DNA from: Terriglobia bacterium
Lineage (GTDB): Bacteria; Acidobacteriota; Terriglobia; JAJPHL01
Length of the DNA stretch: 64,000 nt
Direction of reading: 5' to 3'
NCBI GenBank assembly: GCA_021325275.1
Contig: JAJPHL010000059.1
Location: forward strand, 1-64,000
Each line of letters begins with the position of its first letter. The first letter of the stretch is position 1. Shown here piece by piece: positions 41,720 through 50,804 of this stretch. A model generated the notes under the pieces. It made no database searches. It saw nothing but the letters and a program-made list of their open reading frames with translations, and was not told the origin of the DNA. Position numbers and translations under genes: made by a program.

Positions 41720-42718
41720 ATGCATCTTTTTGAACTCACGCGCCGTTTGGTGGATATCGATTCCACCACCGGCCAGGAAGCCCCAGCCGCGCAATTCGTC
41801 GCCGACTATTTGCGCGGCTCCGCCTTTCCGCCCGACACTCTCGAACTGGAAGACGCCGCCCCTGGACGTCCCAACGTTTTTGCGGCGTGGGGACATCCGC
41901 GCGTAGTCTTCTCGACGCATCTCGATACGGTCCCGCCGTTTTTTCCTTCACGCGAAGACGATTCCACGATTCACGGGCGCGGCAGTTGCGACGCCAAAGG
42001 AATCGCTGCGTGCATGATCAAAGCGATCGAGCGTCTGCGCGGCGAAGGCCTCCACAATCTCGGACTACTCTTGTTGGTAGGCGAAGAACGCGATTCCACC
42101 GGCGCGGCCTTTGCGAATCAACACCCGCGCGGCAGCGAGTTTTTGATCAACGGCGAGCCGACCGAAAACTTGCTGGCGCTCGGCAGCAAGGGTTGCTTGC
42201 GTGTTGTGCTCACCGGTCGCGGACGCATGGCGCATTCCGCGTATCCGCACCTGGGCGAATCGGCCATCGATAAATTGGTGGAAGCGCTGCATCGCATCGC
42301 GAGCGTCAAATGGCCACACGACGAATTGCTCGGCGACTGCACGTCGAACACCGGGACCATATCGGGTGGACGCGCGCCCAACGTGATCGCCGATCACGCA
42401 CGGGCCGAGTTGCTGATTCGCTTGGTCGGCGATTCCGCGTCGGTAAAACGCGCCGTCGAACAGGCGTGCACCGGGCTTGTCGACGTAGAGTATGTGCTCG
42501 AATTGCCGGCGGTGCGCTTGGGTGCGCGTGAAGGTCTCGCGACCACGGTGGTCTCGTTCACCACCGACATCCCTTCGCTGACGAATTGGGGTGCACCGTT
42601 CCTGCTCGGCCCCGGATCAATCACAGTGGCGCACACGGACCACGAGCATGTCGCCAAGCGCGACCTGGAACGCGCCGTCGAGTTATATTCCGAAATCGCA
42701 AGATCATTGCTCAAGTGA
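41720..42718 (+). CDS. M20-family metallopeptidase (DapE/ArgE-like)
   Basis: A 332-residue di-zinc amidohydrolase. Metal ligands are visible: FSTHLDTVPP (His, Asp), GRGSCDAKG (bridging Asp), GEERDSTGA (catalytic Glu and ligand Glu), NGEPTEN and a final HTDHEHV (His). The lid domain lies between, about 155-260. Family members remove acyl groups from amino acids. It sits 7 bases before aspartate kinase, and dapD of the succinylase route is in the same window, so succinyl-diaminopimelate desuccinylase is a reasonable inference; acetylornithine or acetyllysine deacylase are alternatives. Confidence 0.85.
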   Translation: MHLFELTRRLVDIDSTTGQEAPAAQFVADYLRGSAFPPDTLELEDAAPGRPNVFAAWGHPRVVFSTHLDTVPPFFPSREDDSTIHGRGSCDAKGIAACMIKAIERLRGEGLHNLGLLLLVGEERDSTGAAFANQHPRGSEFLINGEPTENLLALGSKGCLRVVLTGRGRMAHSAYPHLGESAIDKLVEALHRIASVKWPHDELLGDCTSNTGTISGGRAPNVIADHARAELLIRLVGDSASVKRAVEQACTGLVDVEYVLELPAVRLGAREGLATTVVSFTTDIPSLTNWGAPFLLGPGSITVAHTDHEHVAKRDLERAVELYSEIARSLLK

Positions 42719-42725
42719 GAAAACC

Positions 42726-44051
42726 ATGATCGTGATGAAATTCGGCGGCTCGTCGGTAGAAAGCGCCGCCGCCATCGAACGCGTTGCCAAGATTGTTGCA
42801 GGACGCCGCCGCGAGCGGCCGCTTGTCATTGTGTCGGCGATGGCCAAGACCACCGACCGGTTGGTGGAAATCGGGGAAAGCGCCGCGGCCGGCCGCCGCG
42901 CGAAAGCGCTGCGGTTGCTCGAAGCGCTGCGCGAGTTTCACGATCGCGAGACGGCCGCCCTTGGCGAGCAAGAAATCCTGCGGCCGATCTTTGAAGAGCT
43001 CACCGAACTGGTACACGGCCTCGCCGTACTCGGAGAACTCACTCCGCGCGCGCGCGACGCGGTGATGAGCTACGGCGAACGCTTGTCGTCGCTGATCGTG
43101 GCGCGATACTTCGCGCATTTCGGCTTGCTTGCCGTCCATGTCGACTCGCAACGGTGCATGATCACCGACGATCGCCACACACAAGCGCAACCGCTCGACG
43201 CGCCCACCCGCGCGCGCATGAAAAAACTGGCTGCTCCGCAGATCGCCGCCGGAAAAATCGTGGTGATGGGCGGATTCATCGGCGCGACGCGCTCCGGCGT
43301 CACGACCACGCTGGGACGCGGCGGTTCAGATTATTCGGCCGCGATCTTCGGCGCGGCCCTTGGCGCGAAGCGCATCGAGATTTGGACCGATGTAGACGGC
43401 GTCCTCACCGCCGACCCGCGCGTTTACGCGCACGCCAAACCTGTCCCGCAAATTTCCTTCGAGGAAGCGGCGGAACTCGCATACTTCGGCGCAAAAGTTC
43501 TTCACCCCGCGACGATCTTGCCGGCGATCGAGAAAAACATTCCGGTGCAAGTATTGAACTCTCGTCGACCCGAAGCCAAAGGCACGCGTATCGCGCGTCG
43601 CGCGGCCGCCGCGGGACAATTTCGCGCCATCGCTTGCAAGCGGAATATCACGCTGGTGGATATCACCTCCACGCGCATGTTGATGGCCTACGGATTTCTG
43701 GCGCGCATCTTCCAGGTTTTCGCTGCGCACCACACCTCGGTGGACATGATCGCGACCACCGAAGTCAGCGTCAGCCTGACGGTCGACGACACGCGTCATC
43801 TCAAGCCGATCGTGGCGGAATTGCAGCGCATCGCGCGCGTGGAAGTGAGCGGCGGCAAAGCGATCGTGTGCCTGGTCGGCGACAATGTTCGGCCTACGCC
43901 CGGCATCTCCGGCCGTGTCTTCACCGCGATTCGCGATGTGAACGTGATCATGATTTCGCAAGGCGCCAGCGAACGGAATTTGAGCTTCGTGATCGCCGAA
44001 ACGGATCTTCCTCGCGCCGTGCGGCTTCTGCACGAGGCGTTTTTCAAATAG
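42726..44051 (+). CDS. lysC: Aspartate kinase
   Basis: A 441-residue enzyme phosphorylating aspartate, the first step to lysine/diaminopimelate, threonine and methionine. The kinase domain starts MKFGGSSV (Lys5), with TTLGRGGSDYSA near 198-210 and EIWTDVDGVLTADPR. Two C-terminal ACT repeats (about 305-440) are the site of feedback control. Monofunctional: no homoserine dehydrogenase part. The ATG at 42726 gives the family N-terminus. Overlaps the convergent nucleotidyltransferase gene by 8 bases. Confidence 0.94.
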   Translation: MIVMKFGGSSVESAAAIERVAKIVAGRRRERPLVIVSAMAKTTDRLVEIGESAAAGRRAKALRLLEALREFHDRETAALGEQEILRPIFEELTELVHGLAVLGELTPRARDAVMSYGERLSSLIVARYFAHFGLLAVHVDSQRCMITDDRHTQAQPLDAPTRARMKKLAAPQIAAGKIVVMGGFIGATRSGVTTTLGRGGSDYSAAIFGAALGAKRIEIWTDVDGVLTADPRVYAHAKPVPQISFEEAAELAYFGAKVLHPATILPAIEKNIPVQVLNSRRPEAKGTRIARRAAAAGQFRAIACKRNITLVDITSTRMLMAYGFLARIFQVFAAHHTSVDMIATTEVSVSLTVDDTRHLKPIVAELQRIARVEVSGGKAIVCLVGDNVRPTPGISGRVFTAIRDVNVIMISQGASERNLSFVIAETDLPRAVRLLHEAFFK

Positions 44052-44517
44052 ATTTTTGCTGTCGACGCCAGTATTCCCGGAAGCCCTGCAGCCTGGGCAG
44101 CGTCTCGCGATCCTTCAAGCGATTTGCAGCGGCTTTGCTCGCAATGATGTCGTCGATGTGGCAAACAGGAAATCCGTCAGACTCCAGGCGGCGCGACCAA
44201 GCATCTTCGAAGCGCGCAATTCCATCGGGCGCGAAGATCAGATCCAAATCGAAGGGACCGTTCTTCAATTGAACAAAGTCCTTGCCGCGGACGATTTCCG
44301 CTGTTTCGCGATCGTTTAGTTCGAAACCAAGATCCCGAAGTGCCAGCACGAGCGCTTGGCCGTTGGCGGGATTCTTGTCAACGTAGAGATCGGCATCCTG
44401 AGTCGTGTCAGGAAATCCCAGAAGAATCGCGCCGGAGTTGCCGATAAAGAGATATCGCACGCCGCGCCGACCGAGAGCGTCGCGCACTTCTTCGGCTTGG
44501 CGGTATTCAAACGCGGC
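44044..44517 (-). CDS. Nucleotidyltransferase-fold protein (AbiEii/DUF6036-like)
   Basis: A 157-residue protein. The motif FIGNSGAILLG followed by TTQDADLYVD (Asp-x-Asp) is the GS...DxD core of minimal nucleotidyltransferases, such as the AbiEii toxin and DUF6036 groups. FDLDLIFAP may give the third acidic residue. Its start overlaps the stop of the 77-residue gene upstream by 11 bases; a GTG at 44550 is an alternative start. The two-gene layout resembles a toxin-antitoxin pair, but neither protein is of a characterised pair I recognise. Confidence 0.7.
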   Translation of the reverse strand, partial: AAFEYRQAEEVRDALGRRGVRYLFIGNSGAILLGFPDTTQDADLYVDKNPANGQALVLALRDLGFELNDRETAEIVRGKDFVQLKNGPFDLDLIFAPDGIARFEDAWSRRLESDGFPVCHIDDIIASKAAANRLKDRETLPRLQGFREYWRRQQKSI

Positions 44518-44740
44518 CATAGCCAAGCCAAGGCGGAAGGTTTTCTTCACACCAACGCCGGTATTCTTCCATTGTGTCGAAGGAGCGATAACGCGCGTCG
44601 TCCATCACCGGTTTGTACGTCTTGATGAATGCGTACCGGAAGCGTTGCTTCAGCGGGCGCCGCGCCGCGGCTTCAAACTCCTCCAGCCACTCCTTGGGAA
44701 TGTCAGCGGCGTCTGGACGTTCGCTCATATCGCTCATCAT
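44507..44740 (-). CDS. Small acidic/aromatic protein paired with the nucleotidyltransferase
   Basis: A 77-residue soluble protein with many Arg, Glu and aromatic residues (PKEWLEEFEAAARRPLKQRF, YRRWCEENLPPWLGYGRV) and no recognised domain. Translationally coupled to the nucleotidyltransferase downstream. Three ATGs (44740, 44737, 44728) are close together; the true start is uncertain. It may be an antitoxin-like or specificity partner. Confidence 0.6.
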   Translation of the reverse strand: MMSDMSERPDAADIPKEWLEEFEAAARRPLKQRFRYAFIKTYKPVMDDARYRSFDTMEEYRRWCEENLPPWLGYGRV

Positions 44741-44840
44741 ACCGCATCTGCGCGGGAACCTCCGCCAGGCACGCGGTGTCCAATCCGTGCAGGTGAGGGA
44801 GATCGGATTCTGCGCGCGAAGCGCTCGGAGGAGGACATTT

Positions 44841-45605
44841 ATGTTCGAGCAAAGCTTGCTGCCCAGTGGCGGAAAAACCGGATGGAAGAAAGCGGCGGCC
44901 GTGGTGATTTCGACCATGTTTCAGGTCACGCTGGTGATGGTCTTGCTCGTGATGCCGCTTGTCTTCCCGGAAGCCATGCCGCAGCTAGCGCGAAAGGCAA
45001 TCGTGATAGTAACACTGCCTCGCGATCCCGACCCGCCTGAGCCGCCAACTCTGCATCCAACGGGCGGCAGCGTGCCGCGCGGTGGAGTTTTATTCCCGGT
45101 GGATCCAGGACACCCGCTGCCGACACCTTCCGGCCCACCAACTGGCATGGAAACAACATCCGATCTTGAACCACCGCCGTGCCTCGACTGTCGGGCCGGA
45201 AGCGTCGTCGGAGTTCGCGGCCTCGGCCCAGGCGTGCCGTGGGGACTACCCAATGGTGACTTTGTTCCACCGCCACCGCCGCCTCCGCCGGCGCGCGTTG
45301 ACAAACAGCCTTCCGCCAGTCCGATTCGCGTCGGCACGATCGATCCTGCCAAGCTCGAGCATTACGTCCCGCCGCAATATCCGCCGCCGGCGCGGCAAAT
45401 GCGCATTCAAGGAAGAGTCACCCTGGAATGCAAGATCAGCAAGACCGGCGCGATCGAGGAGCTTCGCGTCGTCTCGGGCCATCCATTTCTGATTCAAGCC
45501 GCGCTCGACGCCGTGAAGCAGTGGCGCTACAAACCGACGTATCTGAACCGCGAGCCGGTAGAGGTCATCGCCACGATTGAAGTGAATTTCACGCTGAGCC
45601 AGTGA
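44841..45605 (+). CDS. TonB-family C-terminal domain protein
   Basis: A 254-residue inner-membrane-anchored periplasmic protein. One transmembrane helix is at about 19-41; a long Pro/Gly-rich spacer follows, including an eight-proline run near 148. The C-terminal 85 residues form a TonB domain (QYPPPARQMRIQGRVTLECK, ALDAVKQWRYKPTYLN). Such proteins couple the proton gradient to outer-membrane transporters. No ExbB/ExbD genes nearby. The ATG follows GGAGGAGGA with good spacing. Confidence 0.87.
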   Translation: MFEQSLLPSGGKTGWKKAAAVVISTMFQVTLVMVLLVMPLVFPEAMPQLARKAIVIVTLPRDPDPPEPPTLHPTGGSVPRGGVLFPVDPGHPLPTPSGPPTGMETTSDLEPPPCLDCRAGSVVGVRGLGPGVPWGLPNGDFVPPPPPPPPARVDKQPSASPIRVGTIDPAKLEHYVPPQYPPPARQMRIQGRVTLECKISKTGAIEELRVVSGHPFLIQAALDAVKQWRYKPTYLNREPVEVIATIEVNFTLSQ

Positions 45606-45613
45606 GCCTGCGT

Positions 45614-45619
45614 TAGAAT
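45614..45619 (+). promoter_or_regulatory. -10 element TAGAAT, leaderless spacing
   Basis: TAGAAT ends 6 bases before the GMC oxidoreductase ATG at 45626, in the 20-base gap after the TonB gene. It would give a leaderless transcript. Confidence 0.4.
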
Positions 45620-45625
45620 CGGCTC

Positions 45626-47296
45626 ATGCCGCAAGATCGCGAACGGCCAGCCCGTGACTCAGGAGCCGAAATTCACGACGTCATCGTCATCGGCTCGGGT
45701 GCGTCCGGCGGAATGGCCGCCTGGAACCTGGCGCACAAGGGCGTGAAGGTGCTGATGCTCGACGCCGGCGAGCGCTTCGATCGCACCAAGTTTTGGACGC
45801 ACGTGCAACCGTACGACGCGCGTGAACGCAATCGCCGCGGCGAGCACGCTCCGGAATTTGTTCTCGACACGAAAGAACAGCCGTATTACACGCCCGAGGG
45901 AAAACCGTTCGACCTCGTGCGCGTTTGGGGACTCGGCGGCAAGACCAACATCTGGGGACGCGTCTCGCTGCGCTACGGCGATCTCACATTGAAGGAAGCC
46001 GAGCGCGACGGCTGGGAAATTCCCTGGCCCATCTCTTACGCGGACATCTCGCCGTACTACGATCGCGTCGATCAACTCATCGGCGTCAATGGCGGCGACG
46101 ATTCGAGTGACGCACTGCCGGGCAGCAAGTTTCACATGCCGCCGCCGCGTCCTCGCTGCGGCGAAGCGATCCTGCGCGCGGCCGCCGGACGCGCCGGATA
46201 CACCATCGTCAGTGGACGCCGCGCCGTGCTCACGCGCGAGCATCGTGGATTTCCGCCGTGCCATTATTGCGGATCGTGCGGATCGGGCTGCGACACCGCG
46301 TCGTTCTTCAACACCGCCGATCATTTGATCCCCGACGCGCTCTCTACCGGGAATTTGACGATCCGCTCGAACGCCGTGGTCGCGCGGATTCTCGCCGACG
46401 ATCGCGGCCTCGCTTCAGGCGTGCAATATTTCGATCGCAAAACGAAGGAAGAGCGCACTGTGCGCGGGCGCATCATCGTGCTCGGAGCTTCTTGCATCGA
46501 TTCCACGCGCATTTTGCTTAATTCGAAATCCACCGCATATCCGAATGGCATCGGCAATGGCTCCGGCGTCATCGGACATTATTTGTGCGAGCAAATTCGT
46601 TTTCACGTACGGGCTTTCTTGCCGCAGCTCTACGGACGCCCGGCCACGAACGACGATGGCATCGGCGGCGAGCACATTTATCTTCCGCGATTCAATCATC
46701 GCGGCAAGAAGCGCGACTACTTGCGCGGATTCGGCGCGCAGTTCTGGGGCATCGGATGTCAGGCGGGCGCGGGTCACTTCGCGCACGACCTTCCGGGTTT
46801 CGGCGACAGCTTGAAGCGCGAAATCAAGCGGCGTTATCCCTCGTGGATCGAGATGCATCCTTACGGCGAGGTGCTGCCGTACTACGAAAACCAAGTGACG
46901 GTGGAAGGAACGCCCAACGACGCCTACGGCGTCCCGCTGCCGAAATTGATTTACGACATTCGCGACAACGAGCGCCGCATGACGCAGGAAATGTATGACA
47001 CGGCCGAAGCGATCCTGCACGAATCGAAAGCCGAGATTGTGCACCTGAAGCGCGGCGAACTCGACGGTAACGGATCGGCGATCCACGAGCACGGGACGTG
47101 CCGCATGGGGGCCGACCCTAAGCGCTCGGCGCTGAACGGCTTTTGCCAGATGCACGAAGTGAAAAATCTGTTTGTGGTGGACGGCTCGGCCTTCCCAACG
47201 GCCAGCGAGAAGAACCCAACGCTGACAATTTTGGCGCTTTCTTGGCGCGCGAGTGATTATTTGGCCGACGAAAAACGCAAGGGAAATATAGGATGA
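45626..47296 (+). CDS. GMC-family FAD oxidoreductase
   Basis: A 556-residue flavoprotein. FAD dinucleotide site [16 protein letters not shown] (21-36), GMC signature near 100 ([18 protein letters not shown]), and the C-terminal active-site region [10 protein letters not shown] with [12 protein letters not shown]. It oxidises alcohol groups, often of sugars such as gluconate. It is followed, with a 4-base overlap, by a gluconate 2-dehydrogenase subunit-3-like protein, its usual partner. Electrons probably pass to a cytochrome or quinone, but no cytochrome subunit is adjacent. Confidence 0.92.
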   Translation: MPQDRERPARDSGAEIHDVIVIGSGASGGMAAWNLAHKGVKVLMLDAGERFDRTKFWTHVQPYDARERNRRGEHAPEFVLDTKEQPYYTPEGKPFDLVRVWGLGGKTNIWGRVSLRYGDLTLKEAERDGWEIPWPISYADISPYYDRVDQLIGVNGGDDSSDALPGSKFHMPPPRPRCGEAILRAAAGRAGYTIVSGRRAVLTREHRGFPPCHYCGSCGSGCDTASFFNTADHLIPDALSTGNLTIRSNAVVARILADDRGLASGVQYFDRKTKEERTVRGRIIVLGASCIDSTRILLNSKSTAYPNGIGNGSGVIGHYLCEQIRFHVRAFLPQLYGRPATNDDGIGGEHIYLPRFNHRGKKRDYLRGFGAQFWGIGCQAGAGHFAHDLPGFGDSLKREIKRRYPSWIEMHPYGEVLPYYENQVTVEGTPNDAYGVPLPKLIYDIRDNERRMTQEMYDTAEAILHESKAEIVHLKRGELDGNGSAIHEHGTCRMGADPKRSALNGFCQMHEVKNLFVVDGSAFPTASEKNPTLTILALSWRASDYLADEKRKGNIG

Positions 47297-47778
47297 GCAT
47301 TTCCAGACGCGACAACTTGAAGATCCTGGGCGCAGCGGCGTTGCAGCATCACGCAGCGAATTCACTTGACAGCGCGTCATCCGCGGCCCCGGCCGCGCCT
47401 TACCGGCCGGCGTTCTTCACCAATGAGGAATTCGCCTGTGTCGAAGCGATGGTCGATCGCATCGTTCCGGGATCGAAACAAGCGGCGGTGGCGGAATTCA
47501 TCGACGAAACGGTGAATCGCAACGTCAGGCTCCATGATCTCTACCGCGCGGGTCTCGCGCCGCTCGTCGCGCGCAAATTTGCCGAACTTTCGCCCGCCGA
47601 ACAGGATGGCGTGCTCGCCAAACTCGGCGAAGAAGGCGGCGCGTTCTGGAAATCAATCCGCAATTTGACGATCGACGGATACTACTCGTCGAAGGCCGGA
47701 CTCGCGGAGCTCGGATACACAGGCAAGAGTTTCTTGAGCGAGTTCAAAGGCTGCACGCATCCCGAACATCAGGCATGA
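47293..47778 (+). CDS. Gluconate 2-dehydrogenase subunit 3 family protein
   Basis: A 161-residue partner of the GMC oxidoreductase. [16 protein letters not shown] at the N-terminus is a twin-arginine-like signal (SRRD...), so the folded complex may be exported by Tat with this subunit as escort. The core [20 protein letters not shown] and the [17 protein letters not shown] ending match the family. Starts with an ATGA overlap and ends with an ATGA overlap, so the three genes are translationally coupled. Confidence 0.9.
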   Translation: MSISRRDNLKILGAAALQHHAANSLDSASSAAPAAPYRPAFFTNEEFACVEAMVDRIVPGSKQAAVAEFIDETVNRNVRLHDLYRAGLAPLVARKFAELSPAEQDGVLAKLGEEGGAFWKSIRNLTIDGYYSSKAGLAELGYTGKSFLSEFKGCTHPEHQA

Positions 47779-48818
47779 TTCTTTTCCTATTTCTCCTCGC
47801 CTTACAGACGCCGCGCGTCGGCTCCGCAGCGTATCTCGAGGCAAAAGAAAAAGCCGTCGCCGCGCATCCCGACGACGTCGCGGCGCGCGAAGAAGCCGTC
47901 CGCGCTTACTGGGATTACGGCCAGAACAGCGGAATGCCGGTGGCGCAAGTGATTGCCGCGCGGCGCAAGCACATTGCCTGGCTCGTCGAGCATCATCCGG
48001 AAGCAACGGTCCTCGGCGATATGCGCGGCACGATCACGCCGGACGGATCCTACTTGCCGGACCCCGCGGGATACGCCGAGATCGCGCGATTGTGGAAGCA
48101 GAAAGTCGCTTCCGCCGGCGCGCCGACGCTCGCGATCGTTCAAGCAGCGCACTTTTTCCGGCTCACCGACCGCACTACGGCGTTTGCGATATCCGATCGC
48201 GTGTGGCCGTCGCAGCAGAACGACCCCGAAGTCGCTCGGCTGCGAGCGACACTCGACATATTGGAGATGATGGGCGCGACACACTGGCCGAATCCCGCCG
48301 ACATCGTCGGAGATACCGCCGCCTTCGACTCGCCAAAAGGCCGCCAGGCTCGCCAAGAACTCAAGCAATCCACAAACATTGCGTTTCTTTTGAGCGCCGG
48401 GGAAACCGTTTTGCAGTTTGCGCACGTTTCGTTCATGCCGACGGGCGCGGGTCCCGACATGTGGAAAGAAGCGGAGCAGTGGCTCGCGCATGCCCATCAA
48501 CTCGACCCCAAAAACAATACGGTCTCCGACCAGTTGGCTGGAATCATCTCGCGGCAAGCGATGTTTGAGCCGAACAAACAAGAGCGCGTGAAACTGCAGC
48601 GTCGCGCCCTGGAACTCTCGGCGAGCGACGAAAAAAAACCTCCGATGCTCTGGGCGTTAGCGAATTACGAGCTCGAAGCCGGAAACAAAGAGGCGGCGGA
48701 GCGCGACGCGCGCCAGTTGCTCGCCCTCGCCGAACGCGGAGTGCCGGGTGGCGCGCCCAGCATGGATAAGTTTCTGGCCGATCAGGCCCGCAAGATCATC
48801 GAGAAAGCCTCCAAGTAA
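47775..48818 (+). CDS. Exported helical-repeat (TPR-like) hypothetical protein
   Basis: A 347-residue protein with a short N-terminal signal ([10 protein letters not shown]) and alpha-helical repeats. The segments AYLEAKEKAVAAHPDDVAA and LWALANYELEAGNKEAAERD have the A/G-A-P spacing of TPR units. No catalytic motif seen. Coupled to the GMC/subunit-3 genes by a 4-base overlap, so it may be an assembly or accessory factor; family not recognised. Confidence 0.72.
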   Translation: MILFLFLLALQTPRVGSAAYLEAKEKAVAAHPDDVAAREEAVRAYWDYGQNSGMPVAQVIAARRKHIAWLVEHHPEATVLGDMRGTITPDGSYLPDPAGYAEIARLWKQKVASAGAPTLAIVQAAHFFRLTDRTTAFAISDRVWPSQQNDPEVARLRATLDILEMMGATHWPNPADIVGDTAAFDSPKGRQARQELKQSTNIAFLLSAGETVLQFAHVSFMPTGAGPDMWKEAEQWLAHAHQLDPKNNTVSDQLAGIISRQAMFEPNKQERVKLQRRALELSASDEKKPPMLWALANYELEAGNKEAAERDARQLLALAERGVPGGAPSMDKFLADQARKIIEKASK

Positions 48819-48881
48819 TCGGCCCGACGATTTCACACCGTTTTTCCTGCGAAGCATACGGCATGCGAAATAATTTGAGAC

Positions 48882-50117
48882 ATGTCTTTCTTCTGGTGTG
48901 CCTTCTTCCTGTTGGCCTCCGGCCCTCAAAGTGAGTGGTTGCAATGGGGAGGTCCGAATCGCGACTTCCAACTCCCTGCCGGAAATCTGAAAGCAGAGTG
49001 GCCCGCTGCGGGTCCGCGACAATTGTGGAAACGTCCGCTAGGCGACGGCTACTCGAGCGTGGTAACCGATGGCCGGACCCTTTACACATTGTTCAAGCGC
49101 GGCAGCGATACCGTGATCACCGCCCTGGATGCAACAACCGGCAAGACCATCTGGGAAAGCGCATTCGATTCCGCCATCGCGAACTCACATGAGAAAGAAG
49201 AAATCGATCCAGTACACGGCACGGCGCCCGCTTCGACTCCGGTGATCTCGGGCGATCGATTATTCGCCGTCACCTTTATGGGCCGCCTCGTCGCACTCGA
49301 CCGCGCCACGGGACGGACAATTTGGTCGCAGGAATTGTGGAGAAAGCACGGCGGAACCATCGTTGGCTACGGCTATACGAACAGCCCGCTTCTTTACAAG
49401 GATCTGATCGTGCTTCCCGTCGGCGGCGAAGGCCACGCGATGATGGCCTTCCACCAGAGCGACGGCGCCGTCGCGTGGCAGGGCGGCACGAGCGATAACG
49501 CCATGTCGTCGCCGGTGATGATCGACGTGGAGGGAGAAAAACAAGTTGTCACCGTTATGTTGAAAGAGGTTTTGGCGGTGAATCCCGATTCCGGCAAAGT
49601 GCTGTGGCGCTTCCCGCACGCCAACAAGACGGAAACCAACGTCACCGACATCGTTTGGTGTCCCGGCAACATTGTGCTCGTATCATCCGCCTACGACTCC
49701 GGCACGCGAGCGATCCATTTGGACCATAAAAACGGCAAAACGACTCCCAGCGAATTGTGGTTCAACAAGAGAATGCGCGTCCATCATGGCAACATGATGC
49801 GGATCGGCGAATACGTCTATGCCTCGAGCGGCGACTTCGGTCCCGCACCCGTTACCGCCGTGAAAATCTCGACCGGTGACATCGCGTGGCAGAATCGCAG
49901 CTTCGCCAAGGCGAATTTTCTGCGCGTAGGCGGCCAAGTGATTGTCAACGACGAGGAAGGCAAGCTTGCGTTAGTAGAACTCACGCCGGAGGGAATAAAG
50001 ATATTGTCGCAAACGCAGGCGCCGCTTTCCAACCCTGCTTGGACGCCGCCCACGCTCTCCGGGAAGACGCTGTTTCTTCGCGATCGCGCGACCTTGGTCG
50101 CCTACGATCTGCCGTAA
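48882..50117 (+). CDS. PQQ-like beta-propeller protein
   Basis: A 411-residue exported protein with a short signal, then the QWGGPNRDF start typical of acidobacterial and planctomycete PQQ-propeller proteins. Repeated blades carry the ALDATTGKTIW, ALDRATGRTIW, VNPDSGKVLWRF and VKISTGDIAW words, about every 45-50 residues, as in PQQ_2/BamB-like propellers. It has no quinoprotein dehydrogenase active site that I can identify, so it is likely a binding or scaffold propeller. Confidence 0.85.
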   Translation: MSFFWCAFFLLASGPQSEWLQWGGPNRDFQLPAGNLKAEWPAAGPRQLWKRPLGDGYSSVVTDGRTLYTLFKRGSDTVITALDATTGKTIWESAFDSAIANSHEKEEIDPVHGTAPASTPVISGDRLFAVTFMGRLVALDRATGRTIWSQELWRKHGGTIVGYGYTNSPLLYKDLIVLPVGGEGHAMMAFHQSDGAVAWQGGTSDNAMSSPVMIDVEGEKQVVTVMLKEVLAVNPDSGKVLWRFPHANKTETNVTDIVWCPGNIVLVSSAYDSGTRAIHLDHKNGKTTPSELWFNKRMRVHHGNMMRIGEYVYASSGDFGPAPVTAVKISTGDIAWQNRSFAKANFLRVGGQVIVNDEEGKLALVELTPEGIKILSQTQAPLSNPAWTPPTLSGKTLFLRDRATLVAYDLP

Positions 50118-50135
50118 GCGTTATAAACTCTTAGG

Positions 50136-50792
50136 ATGCGTCTAGCAATTGTCGGCTACGGCAAAATGGGCCGCCTTGTCGAAGAACTCGCGCCAAGCGA
50201 GGGTGTCGAGATCGCGGCGCGCTTCGACCTCGGCCAGCCGCTTCAACGCGGCGATTTCCGTGTGGCCGTCGACTTCACCACGCCTTACGCCGTCGTCGAC
50301 AATGTGCGCCGCGCGGCGGAACTCGGCGTAAATGTCGTGGTCGGGACAACCGGATGGTATTCGCACCTTGACGCGGTGCGTGAAATCGTCGAGAAGCACA
50401 AGGTCGGCGTGGTCTACGGCGCAAATTTCTCCGTGGGCGTGAATTTGTTTTTCCGTATCGTGAAGCAAGCGGCTGAATTGATCGCCACGCATCCCGAGTA
50501 CGATCCTTATTTGCTCGAAATGCATCATCGCCACAAGAAAGACGCCCCGTCCGGCACGGCCGTCTATCTGCAATCGATTTTGCGCCAAGCGTACGGACGC
50601 GACGTCGCGGCATCGAGCGTGCGCGCGGGCGAAATCCCCGGCACACATGAAGCCGGTTTCGATTCCGAAGCCGACACCATCACCTTGACCCACACGGCGC
50701 GTGGACGGAAAGGTTTTGCCTTGGGAGCGCTATTGGCCGCAAAATGGATAGAAGGCCGCACCGGCCTGCACGAATTTCAGCAGATTTTGTAA
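50136..50792 (+). CDS. dapB: 4-hydroxy-tetrahydrodipicolinate reductase
   Basis: A 218-residue enzyme of diaminopimelate/lysine synthesis, reducing the DapA product with NAD(P)H. Nucleotide site VGYGKMGR (6-13), GTTGWY near 80, and active-site EMHHRHKKDAPSGTA near 132-146. It is shorter than the usual 240-270 residues, mainly through a compact N-terminal domain. It is 12 bases before dapA. TATAAA lies 8 bases before the ATG. Confidence 0.93.
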   Translation: MRLAIVGYGKMGRLVEELAPSEGVEIAARFDLGQPLQRGDFRVAVDFTTPYAVVDNVRRAAELGVNVVVGTTGWYSHLDAVREIVEKHKVGVVYGANFSVGVNLFFRIVKQAAELIATHPEYDPYLLEMHHRHKKDAPSGTAVYLQSILRQAYGRDVAASSVRAGEIPGTHEAGFDSEADTITLTHTARGRKGFALGALLAAKWIEGRTGLHEFQQIL

Positions 50793-50804
50793 GGAGGTAT
50801 TGTA

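Noticed and set aside
42719-42725. Lysine riboswitch ahead of aspartate kinase
   Set aside because: Only 7 bases separate it from the M20 peptidase gene, and none is seen upstream of that gene either.
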